From assembly GCF_001426585.1 (NCBI RefSeq), contig NZ_LMEI01000010.1:273976-337975 (forward strand): a stretch of 64,000 bases of DNA. Reading direction: 5' to 3'. Of this stretch, positions 8,726 to 16,619 are shown one piece after another. The notes below the pieces were generated by a model that ran no database searches, was not told the DNA's origin, and saw nothing but the letters and a program-made list of their open reading frames with translations. Every line of letters starts with the position of its first letter. Positions within the stretch are counted from its first letter, which is position 1. The translations under genes were made by a program, and so were the position numbers. Origin of the DNA: Streptomyces sp. Root431. Its GTDB lineage: Bacteria > Actinomycetota > Actinomycetes > Streptomycetales > Streptomycetaceae.

Positions 8726-9181
8726 CAGCGCGGCCAGTTCGCCGCGCTGGGCGCGGGAGAGCTGGGCCAGGATGGCGCGCTCCTGGGCGAGGAGCCCGGC
8801 GAGCGCCTCGTCGGCGCGGTCGCGGCCCTCGGGGGTGAGCCGGACGAGGACCCCGCGCCGGTCGCTGGGGTCGGGGAGCCGCTCGACCAGACCCTTTTTG
8901 GTCAGTCGGTCGATGCGGTTGGTCATGGTGCCCGAGGTGACCAGAGTCTGCGTCAGGAGCTGGCCGGGGGAGAGCTGGTAGGGCGCTCCGGCCCGGCGGA
9001 GCGAGGTGAGGACGTCGAACTCCCAGGGCTCCAGCTGGTGCTCGGAGAAGGCGAGCCGACGGGCGCGGTCGAGGTGGCGGGCGAGCCGCGAGACGCGGCT
9101 GAGCACCTCGAGCGGTTCCACGTCGAGGTCGGGGCGCTCGCGGCGCCATGCTGCGACCAGTCGGTCGACCTCGTCCTCCAT
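8684..9181 (-). CDS. MarR-family transcriptional regulator
   Basis: A 165-residue winged-helix regulator. The core reads LEPWEFDVLTSLRRAG, then the recognition helix region GTMTNRIDRLTKKGLVER and the wing DPSDRRGVLVRLTPEG, all typical MarR. The ATG is at 9179-9181. It is transcribed away from a SAM-dependent methyltransferase gene, with a 163-base AT-rich intergenic region holding two palindromes, so autoregulation together with control of the methyltransferase is the natural inference. Its 3' end overlaps the 3' end of the convergent response regulator by 42 bases. The ligand is unknown. Confidence 0.92.
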   Translation of the reverse strand: MEDEVDRLVAAWRRERPDLDVEPLEVLSRVSRLARHLDRARRLAFSEHQLEPWEFDVLTSLRRAGAPYQLSPGQLLTQTLVTSGTMTNRIDRLTKKGLVERLPDPSDRRGVLVRLTPEGRDRADEALAGLLAQERAILAQLSRAQRGELAALLRRLTAPFDNVPG

Positions 9182-9203
9182 GACGATCAGTGTAGAGGGT
9201 CTG

Positions 9204-9252
9204 TTGACATAAAGTCTCTTGTGTTCAAGTTTCTCGGATTCAAGAATCTTGA
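9204..9252. promoter_or_regulatory. Candidate MarR operators and promoter in divergent intergenic region
   Basis: The stretch is far more AT-rich than its surroundings. TTGACA at 9204-9209 is a perfect -35 hexamer on the + strand. CTTGTGTTCAAG at 9218-9229 and the perfect 13-base palindrome TCAAGAATCTTGA at 9240-9252 share CTTG/CAAG half-sites. MarR proteins usually bind such short inverted repeats between divergent genes. Confidence 0.55.
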
Positions 9253-9344
9253 TTACGAGATATATTTCACCGATGTGTGGGGAAGAGACCGGGCCGGAAC
9301 ACCATTCCGTTTCGGACACTCGTTCCAGCAAGGGGGCTTCGAAC

Positions 9345-10178
9345 ATGCATTCCGTGGAATCCGCCGCACCAACCTGGGATCCGCAGCAGTACCTCCTCCA
9401 CTCCGGCCACCGCACCCGTCCCTTCCTCGACATGCTCGCCCGAATACCGCGCCTGCCGGCCCAAGGGCGGCCGGCCCGCATCGCCGACCTCGGCTGCGGC
9501 CCCGGAAACGTGACGGCGCTCCTCGCCGACCGGTGGACCGACGCCCACATCACCGGCTTCGACCTCTCGCCCGACATGCTGGAGCGCGCCGAGAAGGACT
9601 GGTCCGGCACCACCCGGGGCGGCGGCTGGCTCGACTTCCGGCCCGCCGACGCCGCGCACTGGACCCCCGCCGAGCCCTTCGACCTGATCGTCTCCAGCGC
9701 GGCCCTCCAGTGGGTCCCCAACCACCCCGAGTCCTTCGCCGCGTGGATCGACGGACTCCGCCCCGGCGGCACCCTCGCCTTCCAGGTTCCCGCCAACTTC
9801 ACCTCGCCCAGCCACGCCCTGATCGGCGAGCTCTGCGACGCCCCCGAGTGGCGCTCCCGGCTCGGCGACCAGGGCCGCCGCTTCGTCCACATCCTCGACG
9901 CGGCCGAGTACCTCACCCGGCTCACCGACCTCGGCTGCGAGACCGAGGTCTGGGAGACGACCTACAGCCGGCTCCTCCAGGGCGAGGATCCCGTTCTCGA
10001 CTGGGTCATGGGCACGGCGTTGCGACCGATCCTCACGACGCTGGGCGACGACCACGAGGCGATCGACGCGTTCGTCGCGCAGTACCGCACCAGGCTCCGC
10101 CAGGCCTACCCGCCGGGCCGGCACGGCACGGTCTTCCCGTTCCGCCGGGTCTTCGCCGTCGCGCGCAAGCCATCGTGA
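9345..10178 (+). CDS. tam: Trans-aconitate 2-methyltransferase-like SAM methyltransferase
   Basis: A 277-residue class I methyltransferase. The SAM-binding motif I is IADLGCGPGNVT, followed by an acidic motif II (GFDLSPDMLERAE) and the post-motif SSAALQWVPNH. The WDPQQYL N terminus and the C-terminal VFPFRRVFAVA match the trans-aconitate methyltransferase family, which methylates trans-aconitate formed from the TCA intermediate cis-aconitate. The ATG at 9345 is preceded by AGGGGG at 9332-9337; the longer frame upstream looks non-coding. It is divergent from marR and probably controlled by it. The substrate is inferred from family resemblance only. Confidence 0.8.
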   Translation: MHSVESAAPTWDPQQYLLHSGHRTRPFLDMLARIPRLPAQGRPARIADLGCGPGNVTALLADRWTDAHITGFDLSPDMLERAEKDWSGTTRGGGWLDFRPADAAHWTPAEPFDLIVSSAALQWVPNHPESFAAWIDGLRPGGTLAFQVPANFTSPSHALIGELCDAPEWRSRLGDQGRRFVHILDAAEYLTRLTDLGCETEVWETTYSRLLQGEDPVLDWVMGTALRPILTTLGDDHEAIDAFVAQYRTRLRQAYPPGRHGTVFPFRRVFAVARKPS

Positions 10179-10190
10179 GTGCCTTAACGC

Positions 10191-10230
10191 ACGGGAGCCC
10201 CGCACCGGTTCTCCGGTACGGGGCTCCCGT
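10191..10230. terminator. Bidirectional terminator between tam and FG-GAP gene
   Basis: 18-base arms 10191-10208 and 10213-10230 pair with one mismatch around a TTCT loop, between the convergent stops at 10178 and 10252. Confidence 0.8.
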
Positions 10231-10251
10231 GTTCTGCTCTGACGAACAGGC

Positions 10252-11967
10252 CTAGAACAGGTCGGCGTAGGTCTGGAAGCCGTGGCCGATCTCCACCCGG
10301 CGGGTGAGGGTGGCGCCGGTGCCCGTACCGAGGTACCGGTACAGGTCGCCCGCCGCGTTCACCGCGACCAGGTCGGCCTTGCCGTCGCCGCTCATGTCGC
10401 CAGGCGCCGCCAGCTTGTTGTACGTGCCCCAGCCCCCGCCGAGGTTCTTGCGCCCGGCGAACGGGGTGGTCGCGGAGCCGGTGCCCCGGTACAGCCACAG
10501 GTTGCCCGCGCGGTCGCGTGCCAGCAGGTCCGTACGGCCGTCTCCCGAGAAGTCGCCCGCGCCCAGGATGCGGTCGTACGCGCTCCAGCCGTCACCGACC
10601 CGGATCCGGGAGGCCACGGCCGTGCCCTTGCCGTTGCCGCGGTAGAGGTAGAGGACGCCGGAGCGGTCCCGGGCGAGCAGGTCGGCCTTGCCGTCGCCGC
10701 TCAGGTCGCCGGGGCCGACGATCAGGTTGTAGATCTGCCAGCCGCCGCCGAGGTCGGTCTCGCTGTTGCTGACCAGGCGGCCTTGGTAGACCTCCAGGAA
10801 GTCGGCGAGCGGGCCCGGGTCCAGCGCGGAGACGAACGAGATGTTCGCCCCGGCGAAGACGCCGGTGGCGCTCGCCTGCTGGCGGGCGTCGAGCCTGCCA
10901 CTGTTCCGGTGGCGGTACTCGAAGAGCGTCCCGGCCTTGTCACGGGCGAGGAACCCGCGCTTGCCGTTCGTGGGGATGTTGCCCGCCGCACCGAACTGAT
11001 CGACGTCGAGCCAGCTGCCGGAGAGCTTCAGTGGCGCCGAGTACGAGCCGTTGCCGAGGCCGCTGTAGGCCCAGAGGGCGCCGGCGCCGTCCCGGGCGAG
11101 CAGGTCGGCCTTGCCGTCGCCGTTGCGGTCGTCGGGGGCGAGGAGCTGGTTGTACGTGTTCCAGCCCTTGCCGAGCTCCCTGCGGGGCTTGAACGGCGAC
11201 CTCGGGTCGCCGGTGCTGCCGTAGAAGTACAGGCGGCCGTCCGTGGTCCGGGCCACGACGTCGCCGCGGCCGTCGCCGCTGTTGTCACCGATGCCCACGA
11301 GCTGGTCGTAGGCGCCCCAGCCGGGGCCGACCTTCACGCGGCCGGCGAACGGCGCCGTCGCCGTGCCGGTCCAGCGGTAGTAGTAGAGGTCGCCGTTGTG
11401 CTGGCGGGCCAGCAGGTCGGCCTTGCCGTCGCCGCTGATGTCACCGGGCGAGAAGAGCTTGTTGTAGAGGGTCCAGCCCTTGCCCGACCAGGTGGTCGTG
11501 CCGCCGGTCAGGGTCGACTCCGAGTACAGCCGGAGCACGCCGTCCTCGGAGAGCGAGAGCAGCTCGGGCTTGCCCGTGCCGTTCTGGTCGCCGAGCGGAA
11601 CGAGGTCGAAGCCCAGCCCGGAGCCCGCGGGCTGGTCGAACACGGTGGCGGCCGAGCCGTTGGACGGCGCGACGAACGTCCAGCCGGTCCACCTGCGGTG
11701 GATCAGGTCGGTCTTGCCGTCGCCGTTCACGTCGAAGCGGGACGGCACGACGGCGGTCGCCGCGGCGGCGCGGGCCGTGCCCGACTCCACCGCCGGCTGC
11801 GACATGTCCAGCTTCGGCGTCGACGTGTCAGCGGTCTGCGGCCGCTCCACGACGGGCCGGGGGCCGGACTCGGCCACGGCGGGCGAGGCGAGCACCATGC
11901 CGGCCGAGAGGGCGAGCGCGGTGCAGGTGGTGACGCGACGGGCGCGCCCGAAGAATGCGGAACGCAA
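10252..11967 (-). CDS. Secreted FG-GAP/VCBS-repeat protein (paralog 1)
   Basis: About 571 residues. The TTG at 11967 is chosen because GGGGGG at 11972-11977 lies just upstream, as in the two paralogs; a GTG at 11997 would lie inside the terminator hairpin of the upstream gene. The N terminus is a signal peptide (ARRVTTCTALALSAGMVLA, then ASPAVAES). The mature part is built of repeated units of about 50 residues of the form GDLSGDGKADLLARDRSGVL...YRGNG, the FG-GAP/VCBS type with Asp-rich DxSGDGxxD calcium-binding-like loops. It is a likely extracellular beta-propeller. No catalytic domain is visible. It is the last of three tandem paralogs on this strand. Confidence 0.85.
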   Translation of the reverse strand: MRSAFFGRARRVTTCTALALSAGMVLASPAVAESGPRPVVERPQTADTSTPKLDMSQPAVESGTARAAAATAVVPSRFDVNGDGKTDLIHRRWTGWTFVAPSNGSAATVFDQPAGSGLGFDLVPLGDQNGTGKPELLSLSEDGVLRLYSESTLTGGTTTWSGKGWTLYNKLFSPGDISGDGKADLLARQHNGDLYYYRWTGTATAPFAGRVKVGPGWGAYDQLVGIGDNSGDGRGDVVARTTDGRLYFYGSTGDPRSPFKPRRELGKGWNTYNQLLAPDDRNGDGKADLLARDGAGALWAYSGLGNGSYSAPLKLSGSWLDVDQFGAAGNIPTNGKRGFLARDKAGTLFEYRHRNSGRLDARQQASATGVFAGANISFVSALDPGPLADFLEVYQGRLVSNSETDLGGGWQIYNLIVGPGDLSGDGKADLLARDRSGVLYLYRGNGKGTAVASRIRVGDGWSAYDRILGAGDFSGDGRTDLLARDRAGNLWLYRGTGSATTPFAGRKNLGGGWGTYNKLAAPGDMSGDGKADLVAVNAAGDLYRYLGTGTGATLTRRVEIGHGFQTYADLF

Positions 11968-11987
11968 AAATCCCCCCAGGGATGAAG

Positions 11988-12017
11988 CGGCCCGCACCGA
12001 AGCTTCGGTGCGGGCCG
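11988..12017 (-). terminator. Perfect palindrome after FG-GAP paralog 2
   Basis: A 30-base perfect inverted repeat centred on AAGCTT at 12000/12001, 21 bases past the stop of paralog 2. It ends only about ten bases before the ribosome-binding site of paralog 1, so it may also affect read-through into that gene. Confidence 0.8.
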
Positions 12018-12037
12018 GGTCACGAACGGCGAAGCCG

Positions 12038-13744
12038 TTACGACATGGTGTTGTAGGCCTGGAAGCCGTAGCCGATCCTGGTCGCCTGCGTGAACTTGCT
12101 CCACGCGGCGCTCGACGCGGTGCCCAGGTAGCGGTGCAGCTCGCCCGCCGCGTTCACCGAGATCAGGTCGCCCTTGCCGTCGGCGTTCAGGTCACCGGGG
12201 GCGACCAGCTGCTTGAACGAGCCCCAGCCGCCGCCGATCTTCACGCGTGTGTCGAACGGCGTGGCGGCCTTGCCGGTGCCCGGGTACAGGTACAGGTCGC
12301 CGCCCGGGGTGCGGGCCAGCAGGTCCGTACGCCCGTCACCGGTGTAGTCGCCGGCGCCGAGGAGCTTGTTGTACGCGCCCCAGCCGCTGCCGACCCGGAT
12401 CCGGGTGGAGAAGGCGTCGCCCTTGCCGTTGCCGCGGTAGAGGTACAGCACGCCGGAACGGTCCCGGGCGACCAGATCGGCCTTGCCGTCGCCGCTCAGG
12501 TCGCCGGGGCCGACGAGGGAGTCGTAGATGTCCCAGCCGGAGCCGATCTCCGCGGCGTCGATGTACAGGTCGCCGTGGACGGTGAAGGAGAGGTCGGAGG
12601 CGCCGTCCGGGTTCATCGAGGACAGGTGCGTCCAGTTCCAGCCGTTCCAGCTGCCCGCGCCGCTGACCTCCTGGCGCTCGCCCAGCTTGCCGGTGGTGGT
12701 GTTGCCGTACCAGTACATCGCCCCGCCGGGCGTGGTCGCGTAGGCCCCGTCCTTGCCCGTGTACGGGTTGTTGCCGGCGCCGGCGAACTGCGTGATGCCC
12801 GCCCAGCTGCCTGCCGCACCGACCTGCTGGCGCCCGGCCAGGGTGCCGTCGCCGTTGTGGGCGTAGAAGAAGAGCGCGCCCGCGTCGTTCCGGGCCAGCA
12901 GGTCGCCGCCGCCGGCGGGCAGGATCTGGTTGTACTCGCCCCAGCCGCGGCCGATGGACTTGGGGGAGCCGAACGGCTTGGTCTTGTCGCCCGTGCCGGG
13001 GTACCACCACAGCGAGCCGGTGCGGTCGCGGGCGTACAGGTCGCCGCGTCCGTCGCCGTTGCCGTCGCCGAGGCCCACGAGCTGGTCGTAGACGTTCCAG
13101 CCGCCGCCGACGCTGATCCGGGTGCCGAGCGGCGCGGTCGCGCTGTCGGTGGCCAGGTACAGGTACAGCTGGCCGTCCTGGGTGCGGGCGACCACGTCGG
13201 CGCGGCCGTCCTCGTTCACGTCACCGGGCGAGACGATCTTGTTGTAGACCTGCCAGCCGCCGCCGACCACCGACTTCTTGGTGGTACCGGCCGGGCCGAC
13301 GTCGGTGTACAGGGTGAGCGTGCCGTTCTCGGAGAGGACGAGCACCTCGGGCTTGACCGACTGGCCGCCCTGGTTGCCGATCGGGATGACGTCCTTCGCG
13401 ACGTCGCCGACCCGGCCGAGGTCGAACACGGCGTCGGTCTCGAGGGACGTGGCCGCGTAGAGCCCGCCGTCCACGGCGCGCATGATGATGTCCTCAAGGC
13501 CGTCGCCGTCCAGGTCGGAGAGCGGCAGCGAGACGGCCTCGGCCGCAGCGACGCCGGCGCGGGCCGCACCCTGCTTCGGGAGCGTCAGCTTCGGCGTCGT
13601 GAACGAGGGTGCCTTCTTCTCGACCGACGGGCGCGGCGCCGGAGTACCGGCGGTGGCCGTACCGGTGAGGAGCATGCCGGCGGAGAGGGCGAGAGCGGTG
13701 CAGGCGGTGACGCGGCCGGCACGCTTGGAGCGCAGGAAGAACAA
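12038..13744 (-). CDS. Secreted FG-GAP/VCBS-repeat protein (paralog 2)
   Basis: 568 residues starting at TTG 13744, with a G-run 7 bases upstream. The signal peptide is SKRAGRVTACTALALSAGML followed by an Ala/Thr/Gly cleavage region. The mature protein is made of repeats such as GDLSGDGKADLVARDRSGVLYLY, GDGNGDGRGDLYARDRTGSL and GDLNADGKGDLISVNAAGEL, plus a central stretch with fewer canonical loops (~residues 300-400). It is an extracellular propeller with probable calcium loops; the function is unknown. Its upstream leader is nearly identical to that of paralog 3, showing recent duplication of the regulatory region. Confidence 0.85.
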   Translation of the reverse strand: MFFLRSKRAGRVTACTALALSAGMLLTGTATAGTPAPRPSVEKKAPSFTTPKLTLPKQGAARAGVAAAEAVSLPLSDLDGDGLEDIIMRAVDGGLYAATSLETDAVFDLGRVGDVAKDVIPIGNQGGQSVKPEVLVLSENGTLTLYTDVGPAGTTKKSVVGGGWQVYNKIVSPGDVNEDGRADVVARTQDGQLYLYLATDSATAPLGTRISVGGGWNVYDQLVGLGDGNGDGRGDLYARDRTGSLWWYPGTGDKTKPFGSPKSIGRGWGEYNQILPAGGGDLLARNDAGALFFYAHNGDGTLAGRQQVGAAGSWAGITQFAGAGNNPYTGKDGAYATTPGGAMYWYGNTTTGKLGERQEVSGAGSWNGWNWTHLSSMNPDGASDLSFTVHGDLYIDAAEIGSGWDIYDSLVGPGDLSGDGKADLVARDRSGVLYLYRGNGKGDAFSTRIRVGSGWGAYNKLLGAGDYTGDGRTDLLARTPGGDLYLYPGTGKAATPFDTRVKIGGGWGSFKQLVAPGDLNADGKGDLISVNAAGELHRYLGTASSAAWSKFTQATRIGYGFQAYNTMS

Positions 13745-13746
13745 AG

Positions 13747-13894
13747 AAGATCCCCCCCAGGGATCAGAGGTTCAAGGGAACCAAACAGGGGGTCCGTACA
13801 GGCATCGAACGGCGTCAGCGCAGGCCGGTGGGCGCGCGGGGACGGCTTCGTTCGAAGGTCGGAACAACCCCCCGGATGTTGAACACGAGTCTAC
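13747..13894 (-). promoter_or_regulatory. Conserved leader upstream of FG-GAP paralog 2
   Basis: About 140 bases here match 15697-15845 with only scattered differences. Read on the minus strand it contains a small hairpin (GGTTC/GAACC, 13769-13782) between a C-run (13788-13792 on +, GGGGG) and the G-rich ribosome-binding site (13752-13758), so the C-run could mask the start site. Confidence 0.6.
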
Positions 13895-13945
13895 TCATCG
13901 ACGCCTCGGGCACCAGACGTTTCCCTGGCGAGTACATGAATAGAC

Positions 13946-13980
13946 GGGCGCCCCGCACCGGAGGCCGGTGCGGGGCGCCC
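13946..13980 (-). terminator. Terminator after FG-GAP paralog 3
   Basis: 16-base perfect arms 13946-13961 and 13965-13980 with a 3-base loop, 10 bases beyond the stop at 13990. Confidence 0.85.
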
Positions 13981-13989
13981 AGTGCACTC

Positions 13990-15696
13990 CTAGTACAGCG
14001 TGTTGTACGTGCCGTAGCCGGAGCCGATCTGCGCACGGCCGGAGATGGCCTTGGAGGTGCCGGTGCCGAGGTACCGGAACAGCTTGCCCGCCGAGTCGAC
14101 CGCGAGCAGGTCGGCCTTGCCGTCGCCGCTCAGGTCGCCCGGAGCCGCGAGCATGGTGTAGATGCCCCAGCCGGAGCCGATCTGCTTGCGGCCGGCGAAG
14201 GGAGCCGCCGGGTTGCCGGTGCCCGCGTGCAGCCACAGGTTGCCGGACTTGTCACGGCCCACCACGTCCGCGCGGCCGTCGCCCGTGAAGTCGCCGGTGC
14301 CAAGGATCTTGTTGTACGTGCTCCACCCGTCACCGACGCGGGTACGGGAGCCCACGGCCGTGCCGTAGCCGTTGCCCTTGTACAGGTAGAGGACGCCGTC
14401 CTTGGTACGGGCGAGCAGGTCGGCCTTGCCGTCGCCGGTCAGGTCGCCCGGGCCGACGAGGGTGTTGAAGACTCCCCAGCCGCCGCCGAGGTTGACCTTT
14501 CCGTTGATGTGCAGGTTGCCCTGGTAGATCTCCAGGTAGTCGGCGGCCGAGTACTGGTCGAGCGCGGAGACGTACGTGAGGTTCACCTGCGACAGGTCGC
14601 CGTCGGCCCACAGCTCGCGCGGGGTCACCGTGCCGTCGTTGTTGTTGCCGTACCAGTACACCTCGCCGGACTTCGCACGGGCGAGGAACGAGCTCCTTCC
14701 CACGGTGGGGATGCCGCCCGACTGCGCGAACTGGTCCCCGTGGCGCCAGTTGCCGTTGAGCTTGAGCGGCGCCGTGAACGAGCCGTTGCCGAGACCGCTG
14801 TAGGACCAGAGGTAGCCGGCCTTGTCGCGGGCGAGCAGGTCGGCGCGGCCGTCGCTGTTGCGGTCGTCGACGGCGATGATCTGGTTGTACGTGTTCCAGC
14901 CCCGGCCGATCTCCCGGGGGGCCTTGAACGGCGTCGCCGGGATGCCGGTGGAGCCGTAGAAGAACAGGCGGCCGTCCGTGCGCCGGGCGACGATGTCGCC
15001 GCGGCCGTCACCGCTGTTGTCGCCGAGGCCCACGACCTGGTCGTAGACGCCCCAGCCGCCGCCGATCTTCACCCGGGAGGCGAAGGGCGCGCTGCCGCCG
15101 GTCCAGCGGTAGTAGTAGAGGTCGCCGTCGTACTCGCGGGCGAGGACGTCGGCCTTGCCGTCACCACTGATGTCGCCGGGCGAGAACACCTTGTTGTAGA
15201 TGTTCCAGCCCTTGCCCGTCCACATGTACGTGGCGGTGGTGGCGGTCGTGTTGGTGTACAGGCGGAGGGAACCGTCCTCCGAGAGCGTGAGCAGCTCGGG
15301 CTGCGTGGAGCCGTACTGGTCGCCCAGCGGGATCAGGTCGAAGTGCGGCACCCTGTCGGAGGACGGGCTGAACTGGGCGGGGTCCGCGCCGCCCGTCGGG
15401 GCGACGTACGTCCGGCCGTTCCAGCTGCGGTAGATCAGGTCGGTCCTGCCGTCACCGCCGACGTCGAAACGGGGCTTCAGGACGGCCGTGGCACCGGCGA
15501 TCCGGGCGTCGCCCGACTCGACCGCGGGCTGCGTCATGTCCAGCTTCGGCGCGGAGACGCCGGGCTGAGTCCGCTCGGCAACGACCCGCGGCCCGGTCTC
15601 GGCGACGGCCGGCGAGGCGAGGACCACGCCCGCGGAGAGGGCGAGAGCAGTGCAGGCGGCGATGCGCCCCGCACGCTTGGAATTCGTGAAACGCAA
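13990..15696 (-). CDS. Secreted FG-GAP/VCBS-repeat protein (paralog 3)
   Basis: 568 residues from TTG 15696, which lies five bases after a seven-G ribosome-binding site (15702-15708). The signal peptide is KRAGRIAACTALALSAGVV then LASPAVAET. The repeat units closely follow paralog 1 (LDMTQPAVES near the N terminus, GDISGDGKADVLAREYDGDL, GDLTGDGKADLLARTKDGVLYLY, GDLSGDGKADLLAVDSAGKL), so these two are the closer pair by protein. The repeats are FG-GAP/VCBS type with DxSGDGxxD loops. It is likely a secreted calcium-stabilised propeller; the ligand is unknown. It is the first gene of the three in transcription order, but each has its own terminator. Confidence 0.85.
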   Translation of the reverse strand: MRFTNSKRAGRIAACTALALSAGVVLASPAVAETGPRVVAERTQPGVSAPKLDMTQPAVESGDARIAGATAVLKPRFDVGGDGRTDLIYRSWNGRTYVAPTGGADPAQFSPSSDRVPHFDLIPLGDQYGSTQPELLTLSEDGSLRLYTNTTATTATYMWTGKGWNIYNKVFSPGDISGDGKADVLAREYDGDLYYYRWTGGSAPFASRVKIGGGWGVYDQVVGLGDNSGDGRGDIVARRTDGRLFFYGSTGIPATPFKAPREIGRGWNTYNQIIAVDDRNSDGRADLLARDKAGYLWSYSGLGNGSFTAPLKLNGNWRHGDQFAQSGGIPTVGRSSFLARAKSGEVYWYGNNNDGTVTPRELWADGDLSQVNLTYVSALDQYSAADYLEIYQGNLHINGKVNLGGGWGVFNTLVGPGDLTGDGKADLLARTKDGVLYLYKGNGYGTAVGSRTRVGDGWSTYNKILGTGDFTGDGRADVVGRDKSGNLWLHAGTGNPAAPFAGRKQIGSGWGIYTMLAAPGDLSGDGKADLLAVDSAGKLFRYLGTGTSKAISGRAQIGSGYGTYNTLY

Positions 15697-15845
15697 GAGA
15701 TCCCCCCCAGGGATCAGAGGTTCGAGGGAACCAAACAGGGGGGCTCGTACAGGCATCGAACGGCGTCAGCGCAGGCCGGTGGGCGTGCGGAGACGGCTTC
15801 GCTCGAAGGTCGGAACACCCCCCCGGATGTTGAACGCGATTCTAC
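15697..15845 (-). promoter_or_regulatory. Conserved leader upstream of FG-GAP paralog 3
   Basis: A near-identical copy of 13747-13894, offset by 1950 bases. It has the same GGTTC/GAACC hairpin (15719-15732) and a C-run on the minus strand (15738-15743) able to pair with the G-run at 15702-15708 that precedes the TTG start. Confidence 0.6.
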
Positions 15846-15920
15846 CCAAGGGGGCGCCCTACGCCAGAGCTTTACTCAGTGAAACTGACCGAACCCGACC
15901 GTCCGGTTCGGTTCTTCCCG

Positions 15921-16619
15921 TCAGTTCTTGCGGTGCCCTATCAACCGCGGCTTCTGCTCCAGGCCGTCCAGCCCGTGCCACGCCAGGTTCACCAGGTGCG
16001 CCGCGACCTCCGCCTTGTCCGGCTTCCGTACGTCCAGCCACCACTGGCCCGTCAGGGCCACACTGCCCACCAGGGCCTGCGCGTACAGCGGGGCCAGTTT
16101 CGGGTCGAAGCCGCGGTTCTTGAACTCCATCCCGAGGATGTCCTCGACCTGGGTGGCGATGTCGCTGATCAGCGAGGCGAACGTGCCCGTCGACTGCGCC
16201 ACCGGCGAGTCCCGTACCAGGATGCGGAAACCGTCCGTGTACTTCTCGATGTAGTCGAGCAGCGCGAACGCCGCCTGCTCCAGGAGCTCCCGCGGGTGGC
16301 CCGCGGTCAGCGCGCCCGTCACCCCCTCCAGGAGCTGCCGCATCTCCCGGTCGACGACGACCGCGTACAGCCCCTCCTTGCCGCCGAAGTGCTCGTACAC
16401 CACCGGCTTGGAGACCCCGGCCTTCGCCGCGATCTCCTCCACCGACGTGCCCTCGAAGCCCTTCTCGGCGAACAGCGTGCGGCCGATGTCGAGGAGCTGC
16501 TCCCGGCGCTCCGCGCCCGTCATCCTCACCCGGCGGCCACGCCGGGGCTTCCGCTCGCCGCTTCCGCTGCCGGTGCTGCCGGTACCGCTGGTACTGCCCT
16601 CGATCGCCACGTCTTCCAT
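15921..16619 (-). CDS. TetR-family regulator linked to fatty-acid desaturase
   Basis: A 232-residue TetR regulator (ATG 16619, or the adjacent ATG 16622). After a Gly/Ser-rich N-terminal tail and a basic patch (RKPRRGRRVRMTG), the HTH reads RREQLLDIGRTLFAEKGFEG ... GVSKPVVYEHFGGKEGLY, a classic TetR domain. The ligand domain contains LTGQWWLDVRKPDKAEVAAH. The start overlaps the stop of the upstream desaturase gene, so the two are translationally coupled. The pairing suggests that it senses acyl-CoA or lipid state and controls desaturation, as known for several actinobacterial desaturase-linked TetR proteins; the ligand is inferred. Confidence 0.92.
   Translation of the reverse strand: MEDVAIEGSTSGTGSTGSGSGERKPRRGRRVRMTGAERREQLLDIGRTLFAEKGFEGTSVEEIAAKAGVSKPVVYEHFGGKEGLYAVVVDREMRQLLEGVTGALTAGHPRELLEQAAFALLDYIEKYTDGFRILVRDSPVAQSTGTFASLISDIATQVEDILGMEFKNRGFDPKLAPLYAQALVGSVALTGQWWLDVRKPDKAEVAAHLVNLAWHGLDGLEQKPRLIGHRKN

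Noticed and set aside
11968..11997. GTG 11997 as start of FG-GAP paralog 1
   Set aside because: It lies inside the terminator palindrome and has no ribosome site; the TTG at 11967 aligns with the starts of the other paralogs.
15697..15756. Longer N terminus for FG-GAP paralog 3 starting at 15756
   Set aside because: It would translate the conserved leader; the seven-G ribosome site directly precedes TTG 15696.
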